Assembly: GCA_018262715.1 (NCBI GenBank)
Contig: JADFDS010000011.1
Location: 227,760-291,759 of the forward strand
DNA length: 64,000 bases
Source of the DNA: Bacteroidota bacterium
Lineage (GTDB): Bacteria; Bacteroidota; Bacteroidia; Bacteroidales; VadinHA17
Direction of reading: 5' to 3'
In this document: positions 16,333 through 23,611 of the stretch, one piece after another
Layout: each line of letters begins with the position of its first letter
Numbering within the stretch: position 1 is the first letter of the stretch
Translations under genes and position numbers: made by a program
The notes under the pieces: model-generated
The model's database searches: none
Seen by the model: the letters and a program-made list of their open reading frames with translations, nothing else
What the model was told of the DNA's origin: nothing

Positions 16333-16930
16333 TTAATCCCTTTTTTCAGCCGGGATATTGAAAACCACTCCCCCGGATAGATGAATCTCTTCGAAGGAAA
16401 AGTAACTGTGATCACCCAGGTACAGGGAACGGGATAACTGAGCCTGCAGCTTGATGTTTTCCCATCCCACGCGGAAAGTCACTGCCGGCTCAAACAGATA
16501 ATGGGCTTTATCATTAATGTGGTCAAGTTCTTCAATGCCCATATTATTGATTACGCGATAGTAGGAAAGGCGGCAGGTGCGAGCTGATGCCGGCACCCCC
16601 GTACACCTCGAAAACAAATGCTTGACCCAGAGGTGTAAAATATCCTATGGCTCCGTCAAGATAGATTCCTCTCCCGAAGTCGTTGTCTGATGCTTTTCCT
16701 CCCCAGGCTGTCATAAAATCTGCCATCAGCCCGATTTTCTTCCCGGCCGGATAAGCAGTTTGCGCCTCGATGGAAAATGACTCATCACCTGCTCCCAAAA
16801 ACGCTGAAATGTGCAGATCCTCCTTTTCCTGGAACAGGGGGACATTCTGGACATTTGCGACATAGTAATAATGGCTGCATCCACAATGGACTATTGCGGT
16901 AAGGATTGCGCCCAACAGTATTTTGTTCAT
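16333..16930 (-). pseudogene. Frameshifted outer-membrane-type lipoprotein gene
   Basis: Two overlapping minus-strand frames belong to one gene. The upstream part starts with MNKILLGAILTAIVHCGC (16930; the track's 16978 start lies before the signal sequence) and runs YYYVANVQNVPLFQEKEDLHI, FLGAGDESFSIEAQTAY, ending with beta-strands FVFEVYGGAGIS. The continuation is in another frame from about 16590 down to 16333: RTCRLSYYRVINNMGIEELD, HYLFEPAVTFRVGWENIKL, HLSGGVVFNIPAEKRD. Joined, they look like a beta-barrel lipoprotein of about 200 residues whose first strands, loop and C-terminal strands are all present. The break is at about 16585-16610. A recent mutation or a sequencing error is equally possible. 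Motif copy C lies upstream. Confidence 0.65.
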
Positions 16931-17017
16931 CCTGTTCGTTTTTTCCCGTGTGGTAAGTTTTTTTATCCTGAACCCCACGGCAGTTATGTTAAAGCTCGGC
17001 TATTCAGCCGGAACCTG

Positions 17018-17060
17018 CTTTGCTATTCGTCTCAAAGATTGTTCTCTTTGTTCCAAAATG
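17018..17060 (-). promoter_or_regulatory. Shared upstream motif, copy C
   Basis: Plus-strand core GTCTCAAAGATTG (17029-17041) followed by TTCCAAAATG. It lies 99 bp upstream of the start of the frame-disrupted lipoprotein gene at 16930. One substitution (T for C) in the GTCCC block. Confidence 0.5.
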
Positions 17061-17146
17061 CGAAAAACAGTACCTCACTGTGCATGTAAATTCATTAGAT
17101 CTTCATCTGCAGGTTCCTTTATTACATCGGTAATAATGTTAAACCG

Positions 17147-17788
17147 GTGAACCAGCCTGACCAGAAAATATTTCAAAAGACTCATTCATCTGATTATATG
17201 AATCTTAACGTATCCGTTGGTAAGATATCTGACAGGATGCCGGAGGACTTTATAAACTACCTTTCGAGTGTAGGTCTTGTGATTGAATCAGGCTTGCTTG
17301 TCCTCCCTCACAAGAATCATTATTTCTACGATTTTGAAGAGCTGAAGAGGGTGAAAACGATTGTTAACCTGATGAAACTTAATCAGGTCAGGGAGCTGAG
17401 GGGCTTTGTACGTAAACTATCGGAGTTGTTGCATTACCAGGCCAATTTCGTCGGGTGTTTTATTGACAACAAAATCTACAATCCTTTTTCATTTAAATAC
17501 AGACGCCTTACTGAAGATCCCTCAGAATTACCAGAATTCTATGAAACTGGAATAGAGTCAAGGATACCTTTTGTCAACAGGATATATAATTTCATTGATG
17601 CAAAGACCGACAGATCTCTTTCAAGGAAAACCGTTACCAATCTCCTGAATGAATTTGGCTTTGAGGTTGTAATAATGACAGAGCAGAACGGGGTGACCTA
17701 CTTTCATTCGAGAAAAGTCGGCCATGAGCCACTGCAATTATCGCCTGAAAAGTTGCATTCCTTGAAAAGGAAGGAAATTCCTTCATGA
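17147..17788 (+). CDS. Conserved Bacteroidota protein of unknown function, methyltransferase-tail-like
   Basis: 213 residues, no signal peptide or membrane segment. The core starts at MNLNVSVGKISDRMPEDF (internal Met at residue 18 is an alternative start). Landmarks are VGLVIESGLLVLPHKNHYFYD, ELKRVKTIVNLMKL, a long helical middle, and a C-terminal RKTVTNLLNEFGFEVVIMTE followed by NGVTYFHSRK, which resembles the end of a SAM-dependent methyltransferase. Related proteins occur beside exopolysaccharide and secretion genes in Bacteroidota, by recollection. No polysaccharide genes are next to it here. Function not known. Confidence 0.6.
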   Translation: MNQPDQKIFQKTHSSDYMNLNVSVGKISDRMPEDFINYLSSVGLVIESGLLVLPHKNHYFYDFEELKRVKTIVNLMKLNQVRELRGFVRKLSELLHYQANFVGCFIDNKIYNPFSFKYRRLTEDPSELPEFYETGIESRIPFVNRIYNFIDAKTDRSLSRKTVTNLLNEFGFEVVIMTEQNGVTYFHSRKVGHEPLQLSPEKLHSLKRKEIPS

Positions 17789-18160
17789 TGACAAATTCCC
17801 ATCCTGTAAACAGGGGAAAGAAATACAGTGATTTCGGGAAAATGAAGTGTCTCTCCGTTTCTCCAGTCATAGTACATACGCCGGACAATCTGACCACATT
17901 GTGCCGGCAATTTACACATTTTATATTTGCCTATAGATCAATCAATTAATGTCGGCTCCTGGTAATATGTGTTGTCCGGTGGTTTCCTTATCAAAGTAAC
18001 TATACTCAATTTCCCCTATTATAAACTCACCAACAAGCCCGCCCACACCTTGACTTCCGGGTGATGAAACCTCCTGGTTTGGTGTGCCAGTCTGGTGGAC
18101 CGGCGCGCAAAAACCAGACGAAGCCAATGACATATACCGACCTGTTATGCTGCGTGATTG
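17789..18160. other. Non-coding stretch with a GLUG-repeat remnant
   Basis: No intact gene is visible. The minus-strand frame at 17942-18133 contains GVGGLVGEFI and, nearby, SYFDKETTGQ, which correspond to the two hallmark pieces of GLUG-repeat surface proteins (GGLVG and YWDTETSGQ). The frame has no signal peptide or further repeats, so it is most likely a decayed fragment of a longer surface protein. The rest of the stretch shows nothing I can name. Confidence 0.4.
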
Positions 18161-18424
18161 TTACTTATCGTAGTGATATCGGCAGCTATAGATAAGTAAT
18201 TCATTTTCATTTACCTGATAAACTAATCTATGTTCATGGTCGATACGTCTTGACCATAACCCTGCCAGATCATATTTTAAAGGTTCAGGTTTGCCAATTC
18301 CAGAATGAGGTGTTGATTGAATGTCTTTTATTAAAGTGTTAATTTTCTTCAGAATCTTTCTATCCTCTGCTTGCCAGGACAGATAATCTTCCCAGGCATT
18401 TTTGGAAAAGGTAATCCTCTTCAT
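18161..18424 (-). CDS. yoeB: YoeB-family mRNA interferase toxin
   Basis: 87 residues, the normal length of YoeB/Txe toxins. Family landmarks are FSKNAWEDYLSWQ, KKINTLIKDI, GKPEPLKYDLAGLWSRRID, HRLVYQV and the C-terminal CRYHYDK, where the His-Tyr end carries catalytic residues. YoeB is a ribosome-dependent ribonuclease neutralised by YefM. The gene overlaps the antitoxin stop by 4 bp, the usual arrangement. The Glu, Arg and His needed for activity appear present, so it is probably functional. Confidence 0.92.
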   Translation of the reverse strand: MKRITFSKNAWEDYLSWQAEDRKILKKINTLIKDIQSTPHSGIGKPEPLKYDLAGLWSRRIDHEHRLVYQVNENELLIYSCRYHYDK

Positions 18425-18675
18425 TCTTCAATGAGATTGCCTTGGAAAGTTTTTCCAGATTGCATCTGTTCAATTGATTCGTAGAGTCTTTGAGCGTTCT
18501 TTTTTGAACTCAGCAGGTGTAATGTTTCCATAATAGAATTATACTCCTCCAGGGAGATCAATACAGCACCTTTTCCTGAACCACGTTTGATTATCAGGGT
18601 TTCATTGTTAAGTTCCACACTGTCAAGGTAGTCCTTAAGCTCTTTTCTGAATTCTGAATAGTTTGCTGCAATCAT
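18421..18675 (-). CDS. yefM: YefM-family antitoxin (Phd/YefM)
   Basis: 84 residues. The N-terminal Phd/YefM fold reads IAANYSEFRKELKDYLD, ETLIIKRGSGKGAVLISLEEYNSI, and the C-terminal toxin-binding tail is acidic and polar (FQGNLIEE). It should bind YoeB and repress the operon. A double TACGTA operator lies upstream at 18711-18728. No other toxin-antitoxin genes are nearby. Confidence 0.92.
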   Translation of the reverse strand: MIAANYSEFRKELKDYLDSVELNNETLIIKRGSGKGAVLISLEEYNSIMETLHLLSSKKNAQRLYESIEQMQSGKTFQGNLIEE

Positions 18676-19046
18676 ACTTGAATTATTAAGATCTTGTTAG
18701 AGTACAAATATACGTACTTAGATACGTAATTACAAATTTCGTGCAGAATATTTGTTCATGCAGCGTAACTTATTTATATGCTTACCAAAGATAAGCCAAA
18801 TACACCTAATATCAATGATAATGTATTATTTAGGATACAGCTGCTCGCCTTATTTGAAATTTCCGATTAGTAGAACTTATACCGGCTGTTCATTTCCATA
18901 GTCTAATTTCCTTCGATAAGAACAAAGTCATCTACGAGCAAAGGCAGTAGAGAATAGTTTTAATTGAGAACATAAGTGTTTTCCAAAGAATAAAAGAAAA
19001 AGTTACCAGTATCCGAGGGCTGAATTTCTTGTATCGTAGCATTTTT
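18676..19046. other. AT-rich stretch with TA operator and gene remnants
   Basis: The first 60 bp hold the yefM-yoeB promoter and operator. Further right no intact gene is present. On the minus strand at about 18920-19046 short coding-like pieces are interrupted by stops (SDTGNFFFYSLENTYVLN, then LPLLVDDFVLIEGN), suggesting a second decayed secreted-protein gene beyond the disrupted gene at 19047. Confidence 0.4.
18711..18728. promoter_or_regulatory. Probable YefM operator: two TACGTA palindromes 12 bp apart
   Basis: TACGTA-CTTAGA-TACGTA: two identical 6-bp palindromes with centres 12 bp apart, 36-53 bp upstream of the antitoxin start. The E. coli yefM-yoeB operator likewise uses two 6-bp palindromes (TGTACA) at a 12-bp centre spacing, so geometry is conserved although the core sequence differs. 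Confidence 0.6.
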
Positions 19047-19521
19047 CTAATTATTCCCAGGGGAGACAGCCTTGACAAGTGAAAAGGCTTCATCCCAGGT
19101 TACTGGATCATAAACATATTCATAAAAAATGATGTAGTGGGTTACCATGTTTCCTTTTGCATTGATATGACCTACCCCGACATAAGGTACAGATGTAAGC
19201 GGGATCGAAATGCAGTCCGATATAAAAAAACCTCACCAGTTCCACTTTCCCAATCTAATCCTACACTTTCAACTTCCCCTTGAAAGACTCTTTTTTCCAA
19301 ACCGGAATGCCGTCTTTATAGTGGTACAATGAGTGGTAGGTTACTAATCCAACCAGCCAATCGATTTGTTCCCCGATTGATGTATAGACCGGAATATAAT
19401 ATCCATCCCAAACATAATCATTAGTAGAAGTTCCGTTCCCATTCTTGTCATTTTGGGCAAAAGGTTGGTTTATGCCAAAGCCTAATAAGAGGTATACAAT
19501 GATCAATGTTTTTGCTTTCAT
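19047..19521 (-). pseudogene. Secreted-protein gene broken by two frameshifts
   Basis: The gene starts at 19521 with a signal peptide (MKAKTLIIVYLLLGFGINQPFAQ) and reads DYVWDGYYIPVYTSIGEQID, HYKDGIPVWKKES. The track frame ends at 19261 (SFKGKLKV stop), but one frame over the sequence continues FQGEVESVGLDWESGTGEV, and after an A7/T7 homopolymer at about 19225 it continues again as ISDCISIPLTSVPYVGVGHI, NMVTHYIIFYEYVYDP and ends VKAVSPGNN. Together this makes a plausible protein of about 157 residues needing two single-base corrections, one of them in a homopolymer. Real decay is more likely than two errors, but the homopolymer site could be either. Family not recognised. Confidence 0.6.
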
Positions 19522-19583
19522 AGCTGAACAGTTTTGGTTAATACGAAATCTTTCAGAAAAGTTCTGCTTATATTTTGTGACAG

Positions 19584-19627
19584 ACTTTTCTATGCGTCCC
19601 AAAGATTGTTCGCAAAGGACCAAAATG
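19584..19627 (-). promoter_or_regulatory. Shared upstream motif, copy D
   Basis: Plus-strand core GTCCCAAAGATTG (19596-19608), preceded by GACAGACTTTTCTATG and followed by GGACCAAAATG. Of the four copies this one and copy B are the most alike, and both cores lie 75 bp from the start codon. Confidence 0.55.
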
Positions 19628-19635
19628 AAATAAAA

Positions 19636-19665
19636 ATCCCCGGACCTGTCTGTATGTCCGGGGAT
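19636..19665 (-). terminator. Rho-independent terminator reading on the minus strand
   Basis: A perfect 10-bp stem, ATCCCCGGAC / GTCCGGGGAT, with a 10-nt loop; on the minus strand it is followed by TTTTATTT. It would stop minus-strand transcription just before motif copy D, isolating the promoter of the gene at 19521 from anything upstream. Confidence 0.6.
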
Positions 19666-19947
19666 GGTCATGTTGCAATCCTAAAATGAAATAATCATCA
19701 TATTGCCAGTCAAAAATATTTCCTGCCTGCTATAAAGTCAAGGTCATTCTGATTTGCTCTTTACTGGTTATGTCCTGTCACCGTTCACTGTAATTCTCAA
19801 CATTACCGGTGCTTCGAAGTTCTTGTGCAACTTCGTTCTTCTGATAAAGAACATTAAGGAAAAGGTTCTTCTTCCGGTGATACTGATATTACTGGTTGAT
19901 AATTACAAATTACTGAATTGTAAGCCGGAGAATACCAGTACATTACA

Positions 19948-19996
19948 GCTTATTCGGTGGACAAATTCAAGATTTGAAAATTGCCACCGAATAAGC
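19948..19996. repeat. Long imperfect palindrome (49 bp)
   Basis: Outer arms GCTTATTCGGTGG and CCACCGAATAAGC are perfect 13-bp inverted copies. The inside continues with partial pairing (CAAATTCAA against TTGAAAATTG), so almost the whole 49 bp can fold into one hairpin. No T-run. It could be a REP- or MITE-like element. Confidence 0.6.
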
Positions 19997-20039
19997 CGCA
20001 CAGGTAGGTATATTGCGGTGTAGATGAAGGGAATGGATG

Positions 20040-20077
20040 AAAAAAAGAATCCTGCAAACATTTGATTTACAGGACTC
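20040..20077 (-). terminator. Terminator of tRNA-Ala
   Basis: On the minus strand, downstream of the tRNA, an imperfect stem AGTCCTGTAAAT / ATGTTTGCAGGATT is followed by seven T. The left part shares ATCCTGCAAACAT with the hairpin at 9543. Confidence 0.6.
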
Positions 20078-20101
20078 CAATTTTGTAACTAATTGAATTT
20101 G

Positions 20102-20175
20102 TGGAGATAAGGGGAATCGAACCCCTGACCTTGTGACTGCCAGTCACACGCTCTAGCCAACTGAGCTATATCCCC
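20102..20175 (-). tRNA. tRNA-Ala (anticodon GGC)
   Basis: The minus strand folds as a standard cloverleaf: acceptor GGGGATA with TATCTCC, D arm AGCTCAGTTGGCTAGAGC, anticodon arm TGTGA-CTGGCAG-TCACA and T arm AGGGGTTCGAATCCCCT. The loop CTGGCAG places GGC at positions 34-36, reading Ala codons. The acceptor has a G3-U70 pair, the alanine identity element. CCA is not encoded. 74 nt. Confidence 0.95.
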
Positions 20176-20325
20176 ATGCTTAAATGAACAACCCCGGTGC
20201 CGGACAAAAAACTCCAAACGCCCGGAGCGGTGCAAATATAGAAATTTTTTCGAAATCACTTCATAACCCACAGTCGGAGATCACAAACAATTTTGTAACT
20301 TTGAACTGCCTATAACAACATTACA

Positions 20326-21012
20326 ATGGAACCGAAGAAATCAGAAAAGGCAAACCTCGAGAACAAGAAATCCATGTTCATCCAGGTAGGCCTTATAGTT
20401 GCCCTTCTTGTCTGCCTCGGTGCAATGGAATGGACCAGCGGCCAGAAAAAAGATTCGGCCTTCGCCGGAATGACCGAGGAGGCAATCGAGGAGGAACAGA
20501 TCCCCGTAACGGAAGAAACTCCCCCCGAAGAGATGCCCCCGCCTGAAGTGACTGTCACTGACCTCTTCGAAATCGTCGAAGACGACGTGGTCATTGACAA
20601 TGAGGTGAAATTCGAGGATGATGAAACATCCGAAGACAAAGTGGTTGAAATTTACGCCCCTGTCCTCCAGGCAGAGGAGGAAGAGGTGGAAGAGGAAATA
20701 TTCGTCATCGTTGAAGATATGCCCAAATTCAAGGGCGGTGACATTAACAAGTTCCGCGAATGGGTCCAGAAACGGGTCCGCTACCCCGAACTGGCAGCCG
20801 AAAACGGAATCCAGGGAAGAGTATTCATCACCTTCGTGGTTGAGACAAACGGCAACGTCAGCAACGTTACAATCTCCCGCAGCGTCGACCAGCTCCTTGA
20901 CGAAGCCGCCAAGGAAGCAGTGATGGCATCACCCAAATGGGAACCCGGCATGCAGCGCGGCCGGCCGGTGAGGGTGAGATATTCAATCCCCATCATATTC
21001 CAGCTGCAATAA
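20326..21012 (+). CDS. tonB: TonB energy-transducing protein
   Basis: 228 residues. A cytoplasmic basic start (MEPKKSEKANLENKKS) precedes one membrane anchor (MFIQVGLIVALLVCLGAM). The periplasmic linker is acidic and Pro-rich (EEQIPVTEETPPEEMPPPE), and the C-terminal TonB domain covers residues about 140-228 (YPELAAENGIQGRVFITFVV, EAVMASPKWEPGMQRGRPV, YSIPIIFQLQ). It delivers proton-motive energy to outer-membrane transporters, presumably including the SusC here. TAACTTTG at 20296-20303 looks like its -7 box. No ExbB or ExbD genes are adjacent, which is common in Bacteroidota. Confidence 0.93.
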   Translation: MEPKKSEKANLENKKSMFIQVGLIVALLVCLGAMEWTSGQKKDSAFAGMTEEAIEEEQIPVTEETPPEEMPPPEVTVTDLFEIVEDDVVIDNEVKFEDDETSEDKVVEIYAPVLQAEEEEVEEEIFVIVEDMPKFKGGDINKFREWVQKRVRYPELAAENGIQGRVFITFVVETNGNVSNVTISRSVDQLLDEAAKEAVMASPKWEPGMQRGRPVRVRYSIPIIFQLQ

Positions 21013-21037
21013 TCTGACGTAACCAGCGTTAAATATA

Positions 21038-21071
21038 AACCCCGCCTTCAATAAGAACAGCGGGGTTTTTT
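21038..21071 (+). terminator. Terminator after tonB
   Basis: AAACCCCGC and GCGGGGTTT pair as a 9-bp stem around a 14-nt loop, followed by TTTTTT. It separates tonB from the lipoprotein gene at 21084. Confidence 0.85.
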
Positions 21072-21083
21072 AAATCCATTGTT

Positions 21084-22256
21084 ATGAAACGGACCATCGG
21101 AATCTTATTTGTTGCAGCCATGCTCATGTCAGGCTGCGGATCGTCAAAAAAACAGCTTGAGACCGGCAACTATGACGCGGCTATTAACAAAGCCGTGGCT
21201 GAACTCAGAAAAAAGCCCGACAGCGAGAAGGACATCGAAACCCTCGAACGGGCAATGAACATCGCCCTCGAACAGGACAACGAACGGATTCGTTTCCTGA
21301 AGATCGAAGGCAGAGCCAACGCCTGGGATGAGATCTATGTGATCTATAAAAAGATGAGCGACCGCCAGGCAGCTGTTCGTACCGTAACCCCTATCAGGTA
21401 CCAGGGGAGAAGCATCGAATGGCCTTACGTTGATTACATGCAGGAGATGGTCATCGCAAAGAAGAAGGCAGCGGACTTCTACTACGCTCACGGCCAGGAA
21501 CTGATGAAAAACAACACCAAGGACTCATACCGCCAGGCATACGCCGAATTTGCCCGCGCCAGGGAATATGTGGGTGATTACCCGAATATTGACCAGATGA
21601 TGCAGGAATCACATTACCTCGGCATCAGCCGGGCCTGGGTAACAGTCAAAAACTATTCTGTCATTAAATTTCCCGAGGAGTTCGAGAAGGAACTGCTGGC
21701 CCTCGACCTGCCACGGCTAAACAGCGAATGGGTGGAATACTACACCACCATACCGAACAATGATACCCAGATCGATTACCAGATCAATATCAACCTTCGC
21801 ACCATAGCTGTCAGTCCCGACAGGCAGTTCCAGCGCGATACCCTTATGAAGGCAACGGTTGAGGACGGCTTTGACTATGTCAAGGACACCAGGGGCAACG
21901 TGATGAAGGATTCGCTTGGCAATGACATCAAGGTAAAGAAGTTCAGGGAGCTTCAGTGCGCCCTCATCCAGACGGTACAGGTCAAGGAATGTGTCATACA
22001 GGGCGATGTTGAGATGCTTTCTCTCTATCCCGAACGTACCATTAAAAAGGAGCCTATCGGAGCAAGGTCAGATTTTGAACATATCTCAGCCAGGGCAATA
22101 GGCGACGTAAATGCACTGTCAGCGGAGCAGAAGAAAATGCTGCAGTCACAGCCGGTTCAGTTCCCTCTGGATATAGACATGGTCATTATGTGCAGCGAAA
22201 ATCTTAAGACTGCCATCAGGGGCTTCATGGAGGCCAACAGGAGGTATATTAACTAG
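21084..22256 (+). CDS. Lipoprotein with TPR-like helices, function unknown
   Basis: 390 residues with a clear lipobox (MLMSGCGSSKKQ). The first 200 residues are helical and TPR-like (LETGNYDAAINKAVAELRKKP, YRQAYAEFARAREYVGDYP). The second half is strand-rich and acidic (SVIKFPEEFEKELL, YYTTIPNNDTQIDYQINI, IQTVQVKECVIQGDVEML, IKKEPIGARSDFEH). The family is common in Bacteroidota genomes but has no assigned role. Its position directly after tonB may be chance because a terminator lies between them; the ATG is only 13 bp after that terminator, so transcription probably needs readthrough or an overlapping promoter. Confidence 0.75.
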   Translation: MKRTIGILFVAAMLMSGCGSSKKQLETGNYDAAINKAVAELRKKPDSEKDIETLERAMNIALEQDNERIRFLKIEGRANAWDEIYVIYKKMSDRQAAVRTVTPIRYQGRSIEWPYVDYMQEMVIAKKKAADFYYAHGQELMKNNTKDSYRQAYAEFARAREYVGDYPNIDQMMQESHYLGISRAWVTVKNYSVIKFPEEFEKELLALDLPRLNSEWVEYYTTIPNNDTQIDYQININLRTIAVSPDRQFQRDTLMKATVEDGFDYVKDTRGNVMKDSLGNDIKVKKFRELQCALIQTVQVKECVIQGDVEMLSLYPERTIKKEPIGARSDFEHISARAIGDVNALSAEQKKMLQSQPVQFPLDIDMVIMCSENLKTAIRGFMEANRRYIN

Positions 22257-22272
22257 ATTGTATTATTTTTGA

Positions 22273-22305
22273 CGCCCCGGCCCTGAAAGACCGGGGCGGT
22301 TTCTT
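22273..22305 (+). terminator. Terminator after the TPR lipoprotein gene
   Basis: CGCCCCGG and CCGGGGCG form an 8-bp GC stem with a 10-nt loop, followed by GTTTCTTT. 17 bp after the stop codon. Confidence 0.8.
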
Positions 22306-22359
22306 TCCGTCACTTTTGTTACGGTATGACAGCCGCCCTAAGGCTACTGAGTCAGGGGA

Positions 22360-22389
22360 GCTCTTACCGGCTGCATAAGCCGGAAGAGC
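22360..22389 (+). promoter_or_regulatory. Stable hairpin in the hflX leader
   Basis: GCTCTTACCGGCT and AAGCCGGAAGAGC pair with a single A-A mismatch around a 4-nt loop. It ends 49 bp before the hflX start. There is no T-run, so it is not a plain terminator; it may affect mRNA stability or translation. Confidence 0.4.
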
Positions 22390-22438
22390 AGGGAATAATA
22401 CTAACTGAATAACCTTCTGAAAAATAGAAAGAGCGGTA

Positions 22439-23611
22439 TTGATAGGGGTCATCACCCCGGAGATCAGCGAGGCCAGCGCCCGCGATTACCTTGACGAGCT
22501 TGCGTTCCTGGCAGAGACGGCCGGAGCCGTGCCGGTCAGGAAGTTCCTGCAGCGCGTTGAACATCCCAATCCAAGAACCTTTGTCAACAAGGGGAAGATA
22601 GAGGAGATAGCTGCCTTTATTGCTGCCGGTGAGATCACACTCGCAATCTTTGACGATGAGCTCACCCCAAGCCAGATACGCAATATTGAAAAGGATCTCA
22701 ACTGCCGCATCATCGACCGCACCAACCTCATACTTGACATTTTTGCGGGAAGGGCCCGTACCTCGCATGCCCGAACCCAGGTGGAGCTGGCTCAGTACCA
22801 GTACCTTCTCCCGAGACTCACCGGCATGTGGACTCACCTCGAACGGCAGCGGGGAGGTATCGGATTGCGAGGACCGGGTGAGACTGAGATTGAGACCGAC
22901 CGCCGTATCATCCGTGACAAGATCACGAAGCTCAAGGAGCAGCTCAAGAAGATCGACACCCAGATGAACACCCGCCGCAAGGGGAGGGAAAAAATGGTCA
23001 GGGTTGCCCTTGTCGGTTATACCAACGTCGGGAAATCGACCCTGATGAACCAGATCAGCAAGACTGACCTGTTTGCGGAAAACAAGCTCTTTGCCACTCT
23101 TGACACCACAGTGAGGAAGGTGGTGCTGGGCAACCTGCCATTCCTGCTTTCTGACACGGTGGGTTTCATCCGTAAGCTGCCGCATGACCTGGTGGAGTCG
23201 TTCAAGTCAACCCTCGACGAGGTCAGGGAGGCCGACCTGCTGCTTCATGTCACTGATATTTCTCATCCCGGTTTCGAAGAGCAGTTGGCTGTGGTGAATG
23301 CCACCCTCCGGGAACTGGGGTCGCTCAACAAGCCGACTATTCTTGTCTTCAACAAGACAGACCTGTTCACTTTCACCCGGAAGGATGAAGATGATCTTAC
23401 CCCGTTGAAGCGCGAGAACCTGTCGCTCGAAGACCTGAAGAAGACATGGATGGCGGGTGCTGCTGACCAGCAGACAGTATTCATCTCAGCCAAAAAGCGT
23501 GATAATCTTGATGAGCTGAGGCGGATGCTGTACGCGGAGGTAAAAAAGATTCACGTAAAGCGTTACCCCTACAATGATTTCCTGTTTGAGTCTGAGGAGC
23601 CTGTCATTTAA
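22439..23611 (+). CDS. hflX: GTPase HflX
   Basis: 390 residues. The N-terminal HflX domain (VNKGKIEEIAAFI, AIFDDELTPSQIRNIEK, RIIDRTNLILDIFAGRARTS, GGIGLRGPGETEIETDRR) precedes a GTPase domain with G1 GYTNVGKST, G3 DTVGF, and G4 NKTD. HflX is a ribosome-splitting GTPase acting on stalled ribosomes under stress. The first usable start is TTG at 22439 (reading IGVITPEIS); an in-frame TGA at 22418 and no ATG between exclude a longer ATG start, although the six codons before the TTG (KIERAV) look family-like, so an ATA start or a lesion is possible. The stop converges with asd, overlapping it by 8 bp. Confidence 0.92.
   Translation: MIGVITPEISEASARDYLDELAFLAETAGAVPVRKFLQRVEHPNPRTFVNKGKIEEIAAFIAAGEITLAIFDDELTPSQIRNIEKDLNCRIIDRTNLILDIFAGRARTSHARTQVELAQYQYLLPRLTGMWTHLERQRGGIGLRGPGETEIETDRRIIRDKITKLKEQLKKIDTQMNTRRKGREKMVRVALVGYTNVGKSTLMNQISKTDLFAENKLFATLDTTVRKVVLGNLPFLLSDTVGFIRKLPHDLVESFKSTLDEVREADLLLHVTDISHPGFEEQLAVVNATLRELGSLNKPTILVFNKTDLFTFTRKDEDDLTPLKRENLSLEDLKKTWMAGAADQQTVFISAKKRDNLDELRRMLYAEVKKIHVKRYPYNDFLFESEEPVI

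Larger units (their letters stand above)
19522..20101. other. Long intergenic stretch with several inverted repeats
   Basis: No credible gene; the plus-strand frame at 19754-20023 has no family character. It holds motif copy D (19584-19627), a GC-rich hairpin followed by a T-run on the minus strand (19636-19665), a long inverted repeat (19948-19996) and the tRNA-Ala terminator (20040-20077). Confidence 0.6.

Noticed and set aside
16266-16380. Short plus-strand frame MIILKLAQKNIFFSLPLVCL
   Set aside because: It looks like the first helix of an ABC permease but stops after about 37 codons and overlaps the end of the minus-strand barrel gene; too little to support a gene.
19754-20023. Plus-strand ORF of 89 aa
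   Set aside because: Low-complexity hydrophobic start, contains the long palindrome, no family features.
20102-20175. tRNA-Ala as an integration site for a mobile element
   Set aside because: No integrase, no duplicated tRNA 3' end and no element boundary were found near it.
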